Source: Porticoccaceae bacterium | Lineage (GTDB): Bacteria > Pseudomonadota > Gammaproteobacteria > Pseudomonadales > Porticoccaceae | Reading direction: 5' to 3' | NCBI GenBank assembly: GCA_018654575.1 | Contig: JABILI010000035.1 | Coordinates: 1-64,000 of the forward strand | Length of the DNA: 64,000 nucleotides | Shown: positions 50,567 through 60,852 of the stretch, piece after piece | Position numbering within the stretch: position 1 is the first letter of the stretch | How the letters are laid out: each line of letters opens with the position of its first letter | Program-made: the position numbers and the translations under genes | The notes under the pieces: model-generated | Seen by the model: the letters and a program-made list of their open reading frames with translations, nothing else | Told to the model about the DNA's origin: nothing | The model's database searches: none

Positions 50567-51601
50567 ATGTTAAAAAAAATTCGTGGCTTGTTTTCCAGCG
50601 ACCTGTCAATCGATCTAGGCACCGCAAATACACTCATTTATGTCCGCGAAAAGGGCATAGTGCTGAATGAACCGTCAGTGGTCGCTATTCGTCAACATCT
50701 TGGACAAAAGGTTGTTGAAGCTGTTGGTGTTGATGCTAAACGTATGTTGGGTAGAACACCGGGTAATATTACAGCGATTAGACCGCTTAAAGATGGTGTT
50801 ATTGCAGATTTCCAAGTGACAGAGAAAATGTTGCAGCATTTTATTAAAAAAGTGCATATCAAAAGTTTTATTCCGCCGAGCCCAAGAGTCCTTATTTGTG
50901 TGCCCTGCATGGCTACTGAAGTCGAAACTCGAGCGATTAAAGAGTCAGCGTATAGCGCCGGTGCTCGAGAGGTATTTTTGATTGAAGAGCCCATGGCCGC
51001 TGCTATTGGAGCAGGATTACCCGTTGATGAGGCGATTGGCTCTATGGTTGTTGATGTCGGTGGTGGCACAACTGAAATCGCTATTCTTTCTCTTAGTGGT
51101 GTCGTTTTTGCTGATTCCGTTCGCATCGGTGGTGATCGTTTTGACGAAGCAATTGTTAACTTTGTACGCCGTGAATATGGCAGTGTTATTGGTGATACCA
51201 CTGCAGAGCGCATTAAAATGGAAATAGGCGGAGCCTATTTAGCCAAAGAAGTTCGAGAAATCGAGGTTCGAGGCCGCAATCTTGCTGAGGGAGTGCCTAA
51301 GCGATTTACGCTTACTAGCGATGAGATTCTAGGCGCTTTGCAAGAGCCATTAGTTGGAATAGTTCAAGCTGTAAAACGGGTGCTTGAGCAGTCTCCTCCT
51401 GAACTCGCTTCTGATATTGCAGAGGCCGGTATTGTGCTAACTGGCGGCGGTGCTTTATTAAAAGATCTCGACCGCTTGCTGTCTCATGAAACGGGACTGC
51501 CGGTTATTTTAGCCGAAGAGCCGCTCACTTGTGTTGCGCGAGGCGGTGGTGAGTTTTTAGATATGATGGACAACAAGAGACTAGATCACTTAACTCTTTA
51601 G
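50567..51601 (+). CDS. mreB: Rod shape-determining protein MreB
   Basis: [44 protein letters not shown]. Confidence 0.98.
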   Translation: MLKKIRGLFSSDLSIDLGTANTLIYVREKGIVLNEPSVVAIRQHLGQKVVEAVGVDAKRMLGRTPGNITAIRPLKDGVIADFQVTEKMLQHFIKKVHIKSFIPPSPRVLICVPCMATEVETRAIKESAYSAGAREVFLIEEPMAAAIGAGLPVDEAIGSMVVDVGGGTTEIAILSLSGVVFADSVRIGGDRFDEAIVNFVRREYGSVIGDTTAERIKMEIGGAYLAKEVREIEVRGRNLAEGVPKRFTLTSDEILGALQEPLVGIVQAVKRVLEQSPPELASDIAEAGIVLTGGGALLKDLDRLLSHETGLPVILAEEPLTCVARGGGEFLDMMDNKRLDHLTL

Positions 51602-51666
51602 GCTGATGAATAGGTAATGAGTTTTTTGTAGGTCTTTGAAGTATCGGGAGTAGATCAATTAACAAG

Positions 51667-52506
51667 GTGTTCGTTAAATCATCCTCCACCATTCGTAAAG
51701 TGGTTATTTTCTTTTTAATCGCATTTGGGATGATGACGATTCACTATTATACAAACTGGTTTAGTTCGATCGAAAAGCTTGCTGACCGGTCGATTAGGCC
51801 AGTGAATTGGATTGCTAATATTCCCTTGCGTATTGAAGGATGGGCTGATTTACGGTCAACTGATCGATCCGTGATTGAAAAAGAAAACCTGCGGTTAAAA
51901 CAAGAAAGCCTTATTTATCGCGGACAGTTACAGCGCATGGCTGAGTTAGCTGCCGAGAATCTACGGTTACGTCTTTTACTTAATGCCACCGAGCTGCTAA
52001 CCGACAGTATATTGGTGACAGAGGTCATTGGGGTTTCACCCAGTCCTCAAAGCCACACTTTGAGTATCGATAGGGGCCTTCAAGATGGAGCCTATGTTGG
52101 GCAACCAATCTTAGATGCTGAGGGTTTGATGGGACAAATCATATCGGTCTTTGATAACCATAGCGTAGCGCTGCTAATTACTGATAACACGCATGCAATT
52201 CCTGTGCAGGTTTTACGAAATGGAATGCGGTCTATCGCCGAGGGTACTTCTGACTACAATAATATACAGTTACGGTTTTTATCGCCGACTGCGGACATAC
52301 GAGAGGGAGACGAGCTTGTGAGTTCAGGTTTGGGGGGTCGTTTTCCTCCGGGTTACCCCGTTGGTTCGGTTCTAAGTATTGAGAAAATCGAGGGTAAAGA
52401 ATTCCTCGAAATCAATGTGCAGCCAGCGGCAGAGATTGATCGAAGTAAGCATCTTTTGTTAGTTTTCACATCACAAGATGGTAGCAGAAATGGAAACGTC
52501 CAGTGA
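51667..52506 (+). CDS. mreC: Rod shape-determining protein MreC
   Basis: MreC architecture (TM, coiled coil, beta domains); between mreB and mreD. Confidence 0.95.
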   Translation: MFVKSSSTIRKVVIFFLIAFGMMTIHYYTNWFSSIEKLADRSIRPVNWIANIPLRIEGWADLRSTDRSVIEKENLRLKQESLIYRGQLQRMAELAAENLRLRLLLNATELLTDSILVTEVIGVSPSPQSHTLSIDRGLQDGAYVGQPILDAEGLMGQIISVFDNHSVALLITDNTHAIPVQVLRNGMRSIAEGTSDYNNIQLRFLSPTADIREGDELVSSGLGGRFPPGYPVGSVLSIEKIEGKEFLEINVQPAAEIDRSKHLLLVFTSQDGSRNGNVQ

Positions 52507-52979
52507 CGTCAAAGCGTTACTACTTGATCGTTATTGTCTCGCTAATCCTGGCGTCGGTGCTACAGCTAATCCCCACCTCCGCTGCTTGGTTGCCTTGGAA
52601 GCCTAATTTTTTACTTTTAATGGTTATTGGATGGATTACCTTCCAACCTAATCATTGGGGCATTGGGTTTGCTGCATTTGTTGGTTTTCTCACTGATCTA
52701 GTATTTAGATCGCCTTTAGGTCTTCATGTTTTTCTATTTGTTTTTATCGGTGCAGTACCCTATTTACTCAGCGGATGGTTAATTTATTTCAATGTTATTC
52801 ACCGTTGTGTTTTGGTATTTATACTCATTATTTTTTCCGGATTTTTAAGTAACTTTATGTATTCTGTTTGGGGCGTGCCCGTGGGCTATGGTGACGTTCC
52901 CTTGGGAGCGATTAGTTCGGTTTTAATATGGCCTTTAATCGATAGATTTTTAGTTAAAGTACATGAAAAGCGTCGTTAG
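52503..52979 (+). CDS. mreD: Rod shape-determining protein MreD
   Basis: Small polytopic protein with PNFLLLMVIGWITFQPNHWGIGFAAFVGFLTDL; position. Confidence 0.92.
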   Translation: MTSKRYYLIVIVSLILASVLQLIPTSAAWLPWKPNFLLLMVIGWITFQPNHWGIGFAAFVGFLTDLVFRSPLGLHVFLFVFIGAVPYLLSGWLIYFNVIHRCVLVFILIIFSGFLSNFMYSVWGVPVGYGDVPLGAISSVLIWPLIDRFLVKVHEKRR

Positions 52980-53038
52980 TCTCTAGCTAAAAGTTCAGTA
53001 ATACAATTTTATAGTCGAAATTAACTTAGGGGTTTTTT

Positions 53039-53656
53039 ATGTCGTCAGAACGGAGTAATCACAATGAGGTTTTTGACCTTATATTGGCGTCGGCATCTCC
53101 AAGGCGAGTGGATATTCTAAATCAGATTGGGGTTCGATTTAGCGTCGCACCTGCAGATATTAACGAGAGTCAATGGAGTAATGAATCATCGGCTGAATTC
53201 GTTTGCCGGCTAGCATCTCAGAAGGCGAAGACCGGATATGATGCTCAAATAGGGAGCCAGCCTGTCCTGGGTGCAGATACAATCGTACTATGTAATGAGC
53301 AAATATTTGGTAAACCAAAAGACTATTCAGATTCAAAGCGAATGCTCAGTCAGCTCTCAGGAAGGGCTCATAAAGTAATCTCTGCGGTCGCGATCAATAA
53401 TGGCATTGAATCTGCAGTATTGATGTCTGAAACATTGGTGATCTTTCGGGCTATCTCTGAGCAAGAGTGTCTCAACTACTGGAGTACTGGAGAGCCAGAT
53501 GGAAAGGCGGGCAGTTACGCGATACAAGGCTTTGGATCAATCTTCGTAGAATCTATCGAAGGTAGTTATAGTGGTGTTGTTGGATTGCCTATCGCTGAGA
53601 CTTGTAGGCTTCTCCGTCGCTTTGAGATCCCTATCTGGCAGTCGCTGTCAGTATAA
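53039..53656 (+). CDS. maf (yhdE): Maf-family nucleotide pyrophosphatase
   Basis: LILASASPRRVDIL, VLGADTIV, GEPDGKAGSYAIQGFG. Confidence 0.95.
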   Translation: MSSERSNHNEVFDLILASASPRRVDILNQIGVRFSVAPADINESQWSNESSAEFVCRLASQKAKTGYDAQIGSQPVLGADTIVLCNEQIFGKPKDYSDSKRMLSQLSGRAHKVISAVAINNGIESAVLMSETLVIFRAISEQECLNYWSTGEPDGKAGSYAIQGFGSIFVESIEGSYSGVVGLPIAETCRLLRRFEIPIWQSLSV

Positions 53657-53672
53657 AAATACCTTCACTTAA

Positions 53673-53810
53673 AAGTACCTAAAGAATGGATATTTATCAA
53701 CTGAAGAAAGGTCTGCGCTGACCGAGATTGAAAAGTCAATTGACTGTACAATTCAACTTCGTGATGATGAACAATATTCTCGTGAGCAGTTTTATATTAT
53801 TCCGGTTTGA
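53673..53810 (+). pseudogene. rng: C-terminal relic of ribonuclease G
   Basis: Frame following TAA at 53670-53672 reads KYLKNGYLSTEERSALTEIEKSIDCTIQLRDDEQYSREQFYIIPV*, resembling the RNase G C-terminus; located at the rng position between maf and yhdP, with no start or catalytic domains. Confidence 0.65.
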
Positions 53811-53819
53811 GACCGCAGA

Positions 53820-56800
53820 ATGGCAATTAAAGCAATAAACACAATGACATCAATTGGGCGATGGTTTCTTTGGGCCACTGCTTTGCTGATTATCGGTACC
53901 CTCGTTCTGGTATTGGTGGGCAGGCAAACGATTAGCGCAGTTGATGGATTGAGGCCCTCTATTGTCAATTTTCTTAATCAGAGCACGGGTCTGCAGGTTA
54001 ACCTCGGCAAATTGCGGGGCGAATGGCCGAGATTGTTGCCAGTTATTGAGATTGAAAACCTCGATATTATGGGTGCTAATCAGATGTCCGCTATCGTGGT
54101 ACGTCAAGTAAAAGCTGAACTCGATCTGTTTCAGACGATTAGGCATGGAAATACGATTTGGCATGAACTAGTGGCTGACAATTTAACGATTAAGCTAGCT
54201 GAAGACGAAGCAGGTCGTTGGAGTTTGAAGGACATTCCTGGCGGCGATAATACTAACTTGAGAGTGCTTCTAGAGCCGCTTATTTATAGTCGCTTGATAC
54301 ATTTAGAAAGCGTTCAGTTAGAGTTTGATTTTTTTTCTGGTAAATCAATTAAAGTCCATGGCAGTTCAGTCAAACTTGAAAATGATAGAGACTTTCATCG
54401 CAGCGAGATGACGGTCTATCAATCTGATCAAGATACGCCTTCTTATTTAGTCCTTGAAGGGGAGGGAGATCCCTTAGATCTTAAGTCCTTTAATGCAGAG
54501 GGCTATCTGCAGTTACGAAATCTCTCAGTTCCTCAGCCCTTAATAGACTTAGGCAAAAGGCTAATGCCAGAATTACTGGCCGATGCTTCACAATTTACCG
54601 CTGATGCCAGTGGTGATTTGTGGTTTGATATTCATCAAGGTGGAGGGGTGGATTTTGAGGGTTCCGTTTCTGTGACTGAGGTGCCCCTCGATTGGGTGGC
54701 GGATGTGCCCGCTATCAGAGATATAACCACTGAGATAACAGGCTGGTATATCCCTGAGTTAGATTGGGGAATACGTTTTCAGGGGCTTGGGTTTGCTTGG
54801 TCTGACACTGAAATCCAACCCTTAGATCTTGTGTTCACTCAACGTCTCGGTTCGCAATGGCAAGATTTTGACGTATCAGTCAGCCATTTAAACTTGACAC
54901 TTTTATCTGACTTACTCAAAGAGGCAGAAGTTTTAAATGATCAGTTACTAAAGACGATAGATGACTTAAGCCCTCGTGGACAGCTAAATGTACTTACGTT
55001 TGGGCAAAAACAGGCAGGTTATTATGCGTCAGCTAATTTAACTAATATTGATGTCTCGCCTTATAAAGGTGTTCCTGGCATTAAAGGGTTAAGTGGTTAT
55101 CTCGAAATTAAAAATAATGAAGGCCTATTCCATCTGAGTGACCTTGATGGGTTTCAAGTATTCTTTCCTACCGTTTACAAAGATTATATTAAGGTTCTCG
55201 AAGCCCAGGGTACTGTGTATTTAGGCGTTAATCCCCAGAATCAGGACCTTAGAGTATATAGCTCTGTCATTAAGGCCGAAGTTGAAGCAGGCGTTACTAA
55301 TATTATTTTTTCGGTCGAGCAAAATAGAGCAGTGAAGGGATCTAAGCCAGAGGTCAACCTTATTATTGGGGGGCGAAATCTCGACGCAACCTATAAGGAC
55401 CAATTTCTGCCTTATAAAATGTCGGAAAATCTTTCAAATTGGCTGAGAGCCTCTATTTTAAAGGCCGATATCAAGAAATTTGGCATGGTTCACCGGTCAG
55501 CAACATTGTTTAACAAGCCCGTTCGAACAAACCAGTTATTGATAGAGATGGAAAATGGGGATATTAACTTTCACCCACAGTGGCTAGGGCTAAGTGATGT
55601 TAATGCAGCTTTTTTAATTGATGATACCCATGTTGAAGGTGCTGTCAGCTCAGCAACGATGGCTGGCGCTAAGATTGAAGAGGTCAAAGTGACATATGGT
55701 ATTCATCCTAAGGGACATTCAAGAGCAAACATACTCTTCCTAGATGGCAGTCTAAAATCTGATGTGTCACAAGCAATCAATATTATTGCCAAGTCTCCGC
55801 TTCACAAAAATATTGGGCCTTTAGCTGATTGGGAATATAGCGGCCAAGCAAAGACTCACTTGGCTCTTGAGATTGCTTTGGCGAAAGCCGGCGGTAATGC
55901 GTCTAAAGGAGATTACCGAGTCGACAGCCGACTAACAGATGCTAGTTTATCGATTACCGATACGTCAATTAAACTGACTGATATGGTTGGCGACATCCAC
56001 TATTCTGTCGAAAAAGGTCTCTACTCAGATGCTATTAGTGGTCAGCTATGGGAGCAGCCGTTTGATGCACAGATTTTCAAGCGTGGCGATGATCAACAAA
56101 TAGCTCTTAGTACAGCGGTGGAGCCAATTAGTCTTAGTCAGGTGGTGGACTTTCCTTGGACAGAGGTCGTCAAGGGTATTATACCTCTTGAAGGATTATT
56201 AACGATCAACGCGAGGGGTTCTGTCGCAAAAGCGAAAGTCGCCGAAGTAAATGAAAGTGAGGTTACCTTGTACTTGACCAGTCAGCTAAGAGGAAATGAG
56301 ATCCTGTTACCTGCGCCCTTAGGTAAGACGACTGAGACAAGTGAGGATCTCGCATTGAAGCTTCATTTTGACTCTGGTTTGACAAGGCTGGAGGGCACTC
56401 TGGGACAAAAATTAGTAACAGACCTCCGTTTTAGCGACCAAGGGTTATCAAGAGGTTTGGTAAGTTTTGACCGCACGGTGTCTCTTCCTTCTGCAAATGA
56501 AGTCTTAATCGCGGCTCACTTACCTACCACCGAGATTGATTGGTGGCCACCGGTTATCAGACTATTTGATGGGCGATCAAGTCCAGATAATGCTAGCTGG
56601 AGCCCCCTTTTTGATTTCACATTCGATAACCTCGAATTAGCATCGATCGAATTGAAAGACCTGGCAGCGGTGATCAAATTGTCTGATAGCGCGACTAATA
56701 TCGAGTTTTCCAGTCACCTTGCCGATGGGTTTTTGTCGCTGCCTGCTGACGAAAAGTTGGTTCCCAAGATGAATTTGGTTCGTTTAGAATTAGCCGATGA

Positions 56801-57734
56801 TCTACTTGATGAGAAAATAGGGAAGCAGGACCTTGATCCAAGACATTTTTTAGCAGTTGATCTTTCGGTCGAAAACTTATTTATTGGAGATAAACTCTGG
56901 GGCTCTCTGGCTTTTCAGTTGCGCCCTGATGACTTAGGGGCTGCGTTTCAGCACATTAAAGGTAATTTTTTCGGACTACAACCAAGTATGTTCGATGATC
57001 AGAAATCAACGGAGTTTTTCTGGGGATTCGATGGAGCCACATACAGTAGTAGGCTGACTGGACCCGTTGGTGTTAACAATATCTATGATGTTTTCAGTGG
57101 ATTTGATGTTGCTCCTATTGCTGATAGTGAGTCAGGCAATTTCGTATTTGACCTAGCCTGGCAAGATCAGCCATGGAATATTAATAAACAAAACATTACT
57201 GGAAATTTTCAAATCGAGCTCAATAATGGCGATTTTTATAGGTCTCCAGGGGGCGCTGGAGCAGCTTTAAAGTTGGTTAGTTTGTTTAACTTTGCAAATT
57301 GGCTGAAGAGGCTTCAATTGGACTTTTCCGACGTGATTGGTCAAAACTTAGCCTATAACAATTTACAGGGTACTATCTATTTTGATCAAGGCAATGCTAT
57401 TTTTCTTGATCCCTTAAAAATGGAAATGCCTTCTGGTCGTATGAGCATGGCAGGAACATTTAATTTAATTGATGAGACTACAGAAGCTCAGCTTGTTGCG
57501 ACTCTTCCTGTGGCAACCAATTTACCTTGGGTGGTTGCTTTACTTGGAGGTATTCCTGCCGCCGCTGGTGTCTATATAACCAGCAAAATTGTTCAGAAAC
57601 AGGTAGATCGCTTATCGAGTATTAGTTACGAATTAACGGGCCCTTGGGATGACATCGATATTACTGTCGATGAGATATTCGCGAGTGAATTAGAGAACCA
57701 GCCGTCGCCTGAAACACAATCCAATGACCAATAA
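53820..57734 (+). CDS. yhdP: YhdP family (AsmA-like/DUF3971) protein
   Basis: 1304 aa, N-terminal TM, VDGLRPSIVNFLNQSTGLQVNLGKLRGEW, AsmA-like C-terminus; locus context. Confidence 0.9.
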   Translation: MAIKAINTMTSIGRWFLWATALLIIGTLVLVLVGRQTISAVDGLRPSIVNFLNQSTGLQVNLGKLRGEWPRLLPVIEIENLDIMGANQMSAIVVRQVKAELDLFQTIRHGNTIWHELVADNLTIKLAEDEAGRWSLKDIPGGDNTNLRVLLEPLIYSRLIHLESVQLEFDFFSGKSIKVHGSSVKLENDRDFHRSEMTVYQSDQDTPSYLVLEGEGDPLDLKSFNAEGYLQLRNLSVPQPLIDLGKRLMPELLADASQFTADASGDLWFDIHQGGGVDFEGSVSVTEVPLDWVADVPAIRDITTEITGWYIPELDWGIRFQGLGFAWSDTEIQPLDLVFTQRLGSQWQDFDVSVSHLNLTLLSDLLKEAEVLNDQLLKTIDDLSPRGQLNVLTFGQKQAGYYASANLTNIDVSPYKGVPGIKGLSGYLEIKNNEGLFHLSDLDGFQVFFPTVYKDYIKVLEAQGTVYLGVNPQNQDLRVYSSVIKAEVEAGVTNIIFSVEQNRAVKGSKPEVNLIIGGRNLDATYKDQFLPYKMSENLSNWLRASILKADIKKFGMVHRSATLFNKPVRTNQLLIEMENGDINFHPQWLGLSDVNAAFLIDDTHVEGAVSSATMAGAKIEEVKVTYGIHPKGHSRANILFLDGSLKSDVSQAINIIAKSPLHKNIGPLADWEYSGQAKTHLALEIALAKAGGNASKGDYRVDSRLTDASLSITDTSIKLTDMVGDIHYSVEKGLYSDAISGQLWEQPFDAQIFKRGDDQQIALSTAVEPISLSQVVDFPWTEVVKGIIPLEGLLTINARGSVAKAKVAEVNESEVTLYLTSQLRGNEILLPAPLGKTTETSEDLALKLHFDSGLTRLEGTLGQKLVTDLRFSDQGLSRGLVSFDRTVSLPSANEVLIAAHLPTTEIDWWPPVIRLFDGRSSPDNASWSPLFDFTFDNLELASIELKDLAAVIKLSDSATNIEFSSHLADGFLSLPADEKLVPKMNLVRLELADDLLDEKIGKQDLDPRHFLAVDLSVENLFIGDKLWGSLAFQLRPDDLGAAFQHIKGNFFGLQPSMFDDQKSTEFFWGFDGATYSSRLTGPVGVNNIYDVFSGFDVAPIADSESGNFVFDLAWQDQPWNINKQNITGNFQIELNNGDFYRSPGGAGAALKLVSLFNFANWLKRLQLDFSDVIGQNLAYNNLQGTIYFDQGNAIFLDPLKMEMPSGRMSMAGTFNLIDETTEAQLVATLPVATNLPWVVALLGGIPAAAGVYITSKIVQKQVDRLSSISYELTGPWDDIDITVDEIFASELENQPSPETQSNDQ

Positions 57735-58593
57735 GACAGAATCATGTAGTTCTGAAGATACGCTCATAGCGGCTGCCATTCAATTAAAGCCCGCGGGCTC
57801 GATTGCAAAGAATCTAGATAATGCCAAATCATTACTAAGGGAGGCAGTTGACCGAGGGGCTAACCTTGCTGTTCTGCCTGAGAACTTTGCTTATTATGGG
57901 CAAACTAATATTAGTGCGGCCATAAAAGATGAGAATGGTGAAACGGGTTTGGTGAGTGAATTCTTGCGAGCTCAGGCTCAAGAGCTAAATATCTGGCTTG
58001 TTGGGGGGACTATTCCTATTTTAGGTTGTATTGAACCGATTGATGTGAATAGGCCCTATGCGCGTTCTTTTTTACTTAATCCCGAGGGTAAGAGAGAAGC
58101 TTATTATGATAAAATTCATCTTTTTGATGCTGATATATCATTGTCTCAGGATCAGGATAGGCAGTATAGAGAATCCGACCGTTATTCTGCGGGAATTAGC
58201 ATCTGTGCAGTGCCTACCCCTGCTGCAAATATAGGTTTGACGGTTTGTTATGATCTGAGGTTCCCTGAGTTATATCGTAAACTGGCGGATCAGGGCGCCG
58301 AAATTATTACAGTTCCATCGGCTTTTACAGCCAATACCGGCGAAGCTCATTGGGAGGTTTTGTTGCGGGCCCGCGCTATTGAGAATCAACTGTTTGTTAT
58401 CGGAGCTAATTTAGTAGACCGTCACCACCCGAAGCGCGGGCTTTGGGGTGGAAGTGCCATTATTGATCCTTGGGGGTTGATCCTTGATTCAGTTATAGGC
58501 GACCAGCCAGGCATCGCCATTGCTCAAATCAACTTGGCGTTAATTCGCGACCAACGCCGCAATATGCCAGTGCAGCAGCATCGTAAGTTGTAG
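57724..58593 (+). CDS. Carbon-nitrogen hydrolase (nitrilase family, Nit-like)
   Basis: LAVLPENFAYYG, YYDKIHLFD, GLTVCYDLRFPELYR. Confidence 0.92.
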   Translation: MTNKTESCSSEDTLIAAAIQLKPAGSIAKNLDNAKSLLREAVDRGANLAVLPENFAYYGQTNISAAIKDENGETGLVSEFLRAQAQELNIWLVGGTIPILGCIEPIDVNRPYARSFLLNPEGKREAYYDKIHLFDADISLSQDQDRQYRESDRYSAGISICAVPTPAANIGLTVCYDLRFPELYRKLADQGAEIITVPSAFTANTGEAHWEVLLRARAIENQLFVIGANLVDRHHPKRGLWGGSAIIDPWGLILDSVIGDQPGIAIAQINLALIRDQRRNMPVQQHRKL

Positions 58594-58609
58594 CTTTTTA
58601 CCCCTTAAT

Positions 58610-59113
58610 CTATTCGGTCAAAGATCTGATATAAGAGAAAATTTTACGGCTGGCCACGGGTGATTTTTTAAGATCTAATTCTCGATTGGCCTGGCGTTGA
58701 AGATTGCGAAGTTTCTGTCGCTCCGCCTCTGGATAGCACCCTAAAAACTCATCGATACCGGCTTGCCCTTCATTGACTAGGCGGTCGCGCCAGTCTTCAA
58801 GCGATTTAAAATGCTGACGGTAAGTTTGGGACTGATGATCCATCTTCTCTAGCGTGAGCTGGATATCATCGATATCAGAAATTCGCATTAGCTTGCCAAT
58901 ATATTGCAAATGGCGACGTTTCGCCTCTCGACTTTTTAGTCTACGCGCTTCGTAAATTGCCTCTTTTAGAGTCTCCGGAAGCGTAAATTTTTGTAGCTTA
59001 CCTTCTGGCATTTCTACTAATTGCTTACCCATTTCCTGGAGAGCATGACTATCTCGTTTAAGCTGTGATTTACTTGGCCCGTCATAGCCGTTATCATCCA
59101 TAGCGTCTCCCAT
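58610..59113 (-). CDS. darP (yjgA): DarP/YjgA (DUF615) ribosome-associated protein
   Basis: GPSKSQLKRDSHALQEMGKQLVEMPEGKLQKFTLPETLKEAI. Confidence 0.94.
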   Translation of the reverse strand: MGDAMDDNGYDGPSKSQLKRDSHALQEMGKQLVEMPEGKLQKFTLPETLKEAIYEARRLKSREAKRRHLQYIGKLMRISDIDDIQLTLEKMDHQSQTYRQHFKSLEDWRDRLVNEGQAGIDEFLGCYPEAERQKLRNLQRQANRELDLKKSPVASRKIFSYIRSLTE

Positions 59114-60453
59114 TAGATCAGAAATACTGCGGCTAAGCCTAGAAATGAAACAAAGCCAACCACATCGGTAATGGTTGTTAAAATAACAGATCCCGCCAGT
59201 GCAGGATCTATTTTTAGAGATCGCAGTAATACAGGCAAGATTGTCCCTGCAAGCGCAGCTGCCATTAGATTAATGGCCATGGCTAGTCCAATAATTATGC
59301 CCATATCCCAATCGTGAAACCAGAGCGAAACTACACACCCGACTACGACTGCGTAAAGTAAACCATTTAAAACGCCGACAGCAAATTCTTTGCTCATTAA
59401 CCAGTTGAGGTTGCTCTGTTCTACTTGGCCTAAGGCCATCCCTCGGATGACCACGGTGAGAGTTTGACTCCCTGCGACACCACCCATACTAGCGACGATA
59501 GGCATTAGTATTGCTAGTGTGACCAGCTTGTCTAGAGTTGCCTCAAATTGACTGATGGCTAATGAGGCGAGAAAGGCTGTGATTAAATTAACTCCTAACC
59601 AAATAGCGCGCCGTGGGGCTGTTCGGGCGACGGAAGAGAATGTGTCTTCAGTGTCACTAAGTCCCGCCATAGCTAAAAGAGAATGATCCGCGTCTTCAAC
59701 GATTACATCCACAACATCATCAATGGTGATTCGTCCTAATAATCTACAGTGTTCATCAATAACGGGAGCAGAAACAAGATCATATCGCTGGAATCGATGG
59801 GCAACTTCTGAATCAGTTAGATTGACATCGATAGCTTGAACTTCACTGTTCATAACCTCTCGAACGGTCGTAGCAGGAGACGAGGTTAGCAATTTGCCAA
59901 TGGATAGATTACCCATAAACGTGTCGCTGCGGCTCACGACAAAAAGGTTGTCTGTGGTATCAGGAACTTCTTCGAATCGCCTCAGGTAGCGAAGCACTAC
60001 GTCGACGCTAATATCTGGACGCACAGTGATCACTTCTGTGTCCATGAGCCCGCCAGCGGTGTCCTCGTCATAGGTCAGGATAGTCTCAACTCTTAGTCGA
60101 TCCTGTGCTGACATAGCTTTGAGCACCTCGGGAATAACTTGATCAGGCAGCTGTTGAAGAATATCAACGATATCGTCAACGTTTAATCCTTCGGTTATCG
60201 AGGCAACTTCAGCGCCATCCATTTTTTCTAGGAACTCTAATTGGATTTCATCAGACAGATCCTGCAGCACCTCACCAGAAATATCTGGATCAACGAGCTC
60301 CCATAAGATGTGGCGGTGTTTGGGTGGTGCGATTTCGAGTTGGTGGGCAATATCTGGCGGTGAGAGATTGTTAAGGGTATGCCTAACCTGATTCAAAGTA
60401 ATTGAATCAATGGCGTTATCAAGCTTAGCCAGTAAGTTGTTTTCGGTCTTCAT
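59113..60453 (-). CDS. mgtE: Magnesium transporter MgtE
   Basis: MgtE-N, CBS pair and TM domain (ASMGGVAGSQTLTVVIRGMALGQ). Confidence 0.95.
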   Translation of the reverse strand: MKTENNLLAKLDNAIDSITLNQVRHTLNNLSPPDIAHQLEIAPPKHRHILWELVDPDISGEVLQDLSDEIQLEFLEKMDGAEVASITEGLNVDDIVDILQQLPDQVIPEVLKAMSAQDRLRVETILTYDEDTAGGLMDTEVITVRPDISVDVVLRYLRRFEEVPDTTDNLFVVSRSDTFMGNLSIGKLLTSSPATTVREVMNSEVQAIDVNLTDSEVAHRFQRYDLVSAPVIDEHCRLLGRITIDDVVDVIVEDADHSLLAMAGLSDTEDTFSSVARTAPRRAIWLGVNLITAFLASLAISQFEATLDKLVTLAILMPIVASMGGVAGSQTLTVVIRGMALGQVEQSNLNWLMSKEFAVGVLNGLLYAVVVGCVVSLWFHDWDMGIIIGLAMAINLMAAALAGTILPVLLRSLKIDPALAGSVILTTITDVVGFVSFLGLAAVFLI

Positions 60454-60563
60454 ACCTTGCTTTCCTAGTCGAGCCGCTGTGTGCTGGACGGATCTCTATT
60501 CTAGCTCTGTATGCTTGACTGCGATAGAGGAATAGTCAAAATAGGGTAAAATTTACGCTAAGA

Positions 60564-60833
60564 TTATTCGCCTTCGCCAAAATAATCGGCAAACAATACA
60601 CTGATTGCATCGCAGGCAAGCTGTTCTTCTGGCCCCTCAAACTCGAAGATAAGATTTGTATCTTTTGAGGCTGCCAGTAACATCAATGACATGATGCTTT
60701 TAGCATCTACAAGAGGTTCTTTTGTGCCAGTGCTGACGGAGCACTTGTAGCGCCCAGCAGTAGTGGCGAGTTTCGTCGCCGCACGGGCATGTAAGCCCAG
60801 TTTATTAATAACAGTAATTTTTTGGCGAATCAT
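60564..60833 (-). CDS. ptsO: HPr-family phosphocarrier (NPr)
   Basis: KLGLHARAATKLATTAGRY; adjacent to rapZ and ptsN. Confidence 0.95.
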   Translation of the reverse strand: MIRQKITVINKLGLHARAATKLATTAGRYKCSVSTGTKEPLVDAKSIMSLMLLAASKDTNLIFEFEGPEEQLACDAISVLFADYFGEGE

Positions 60834-60852
60834 ACAGGCTTAATAATCGGTT

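Noticed and set aside
50692-51213. 173-aa ORF antisense to mreB
   Set aside because: Shadow ORF over a highly conserved gene, no RBS or family
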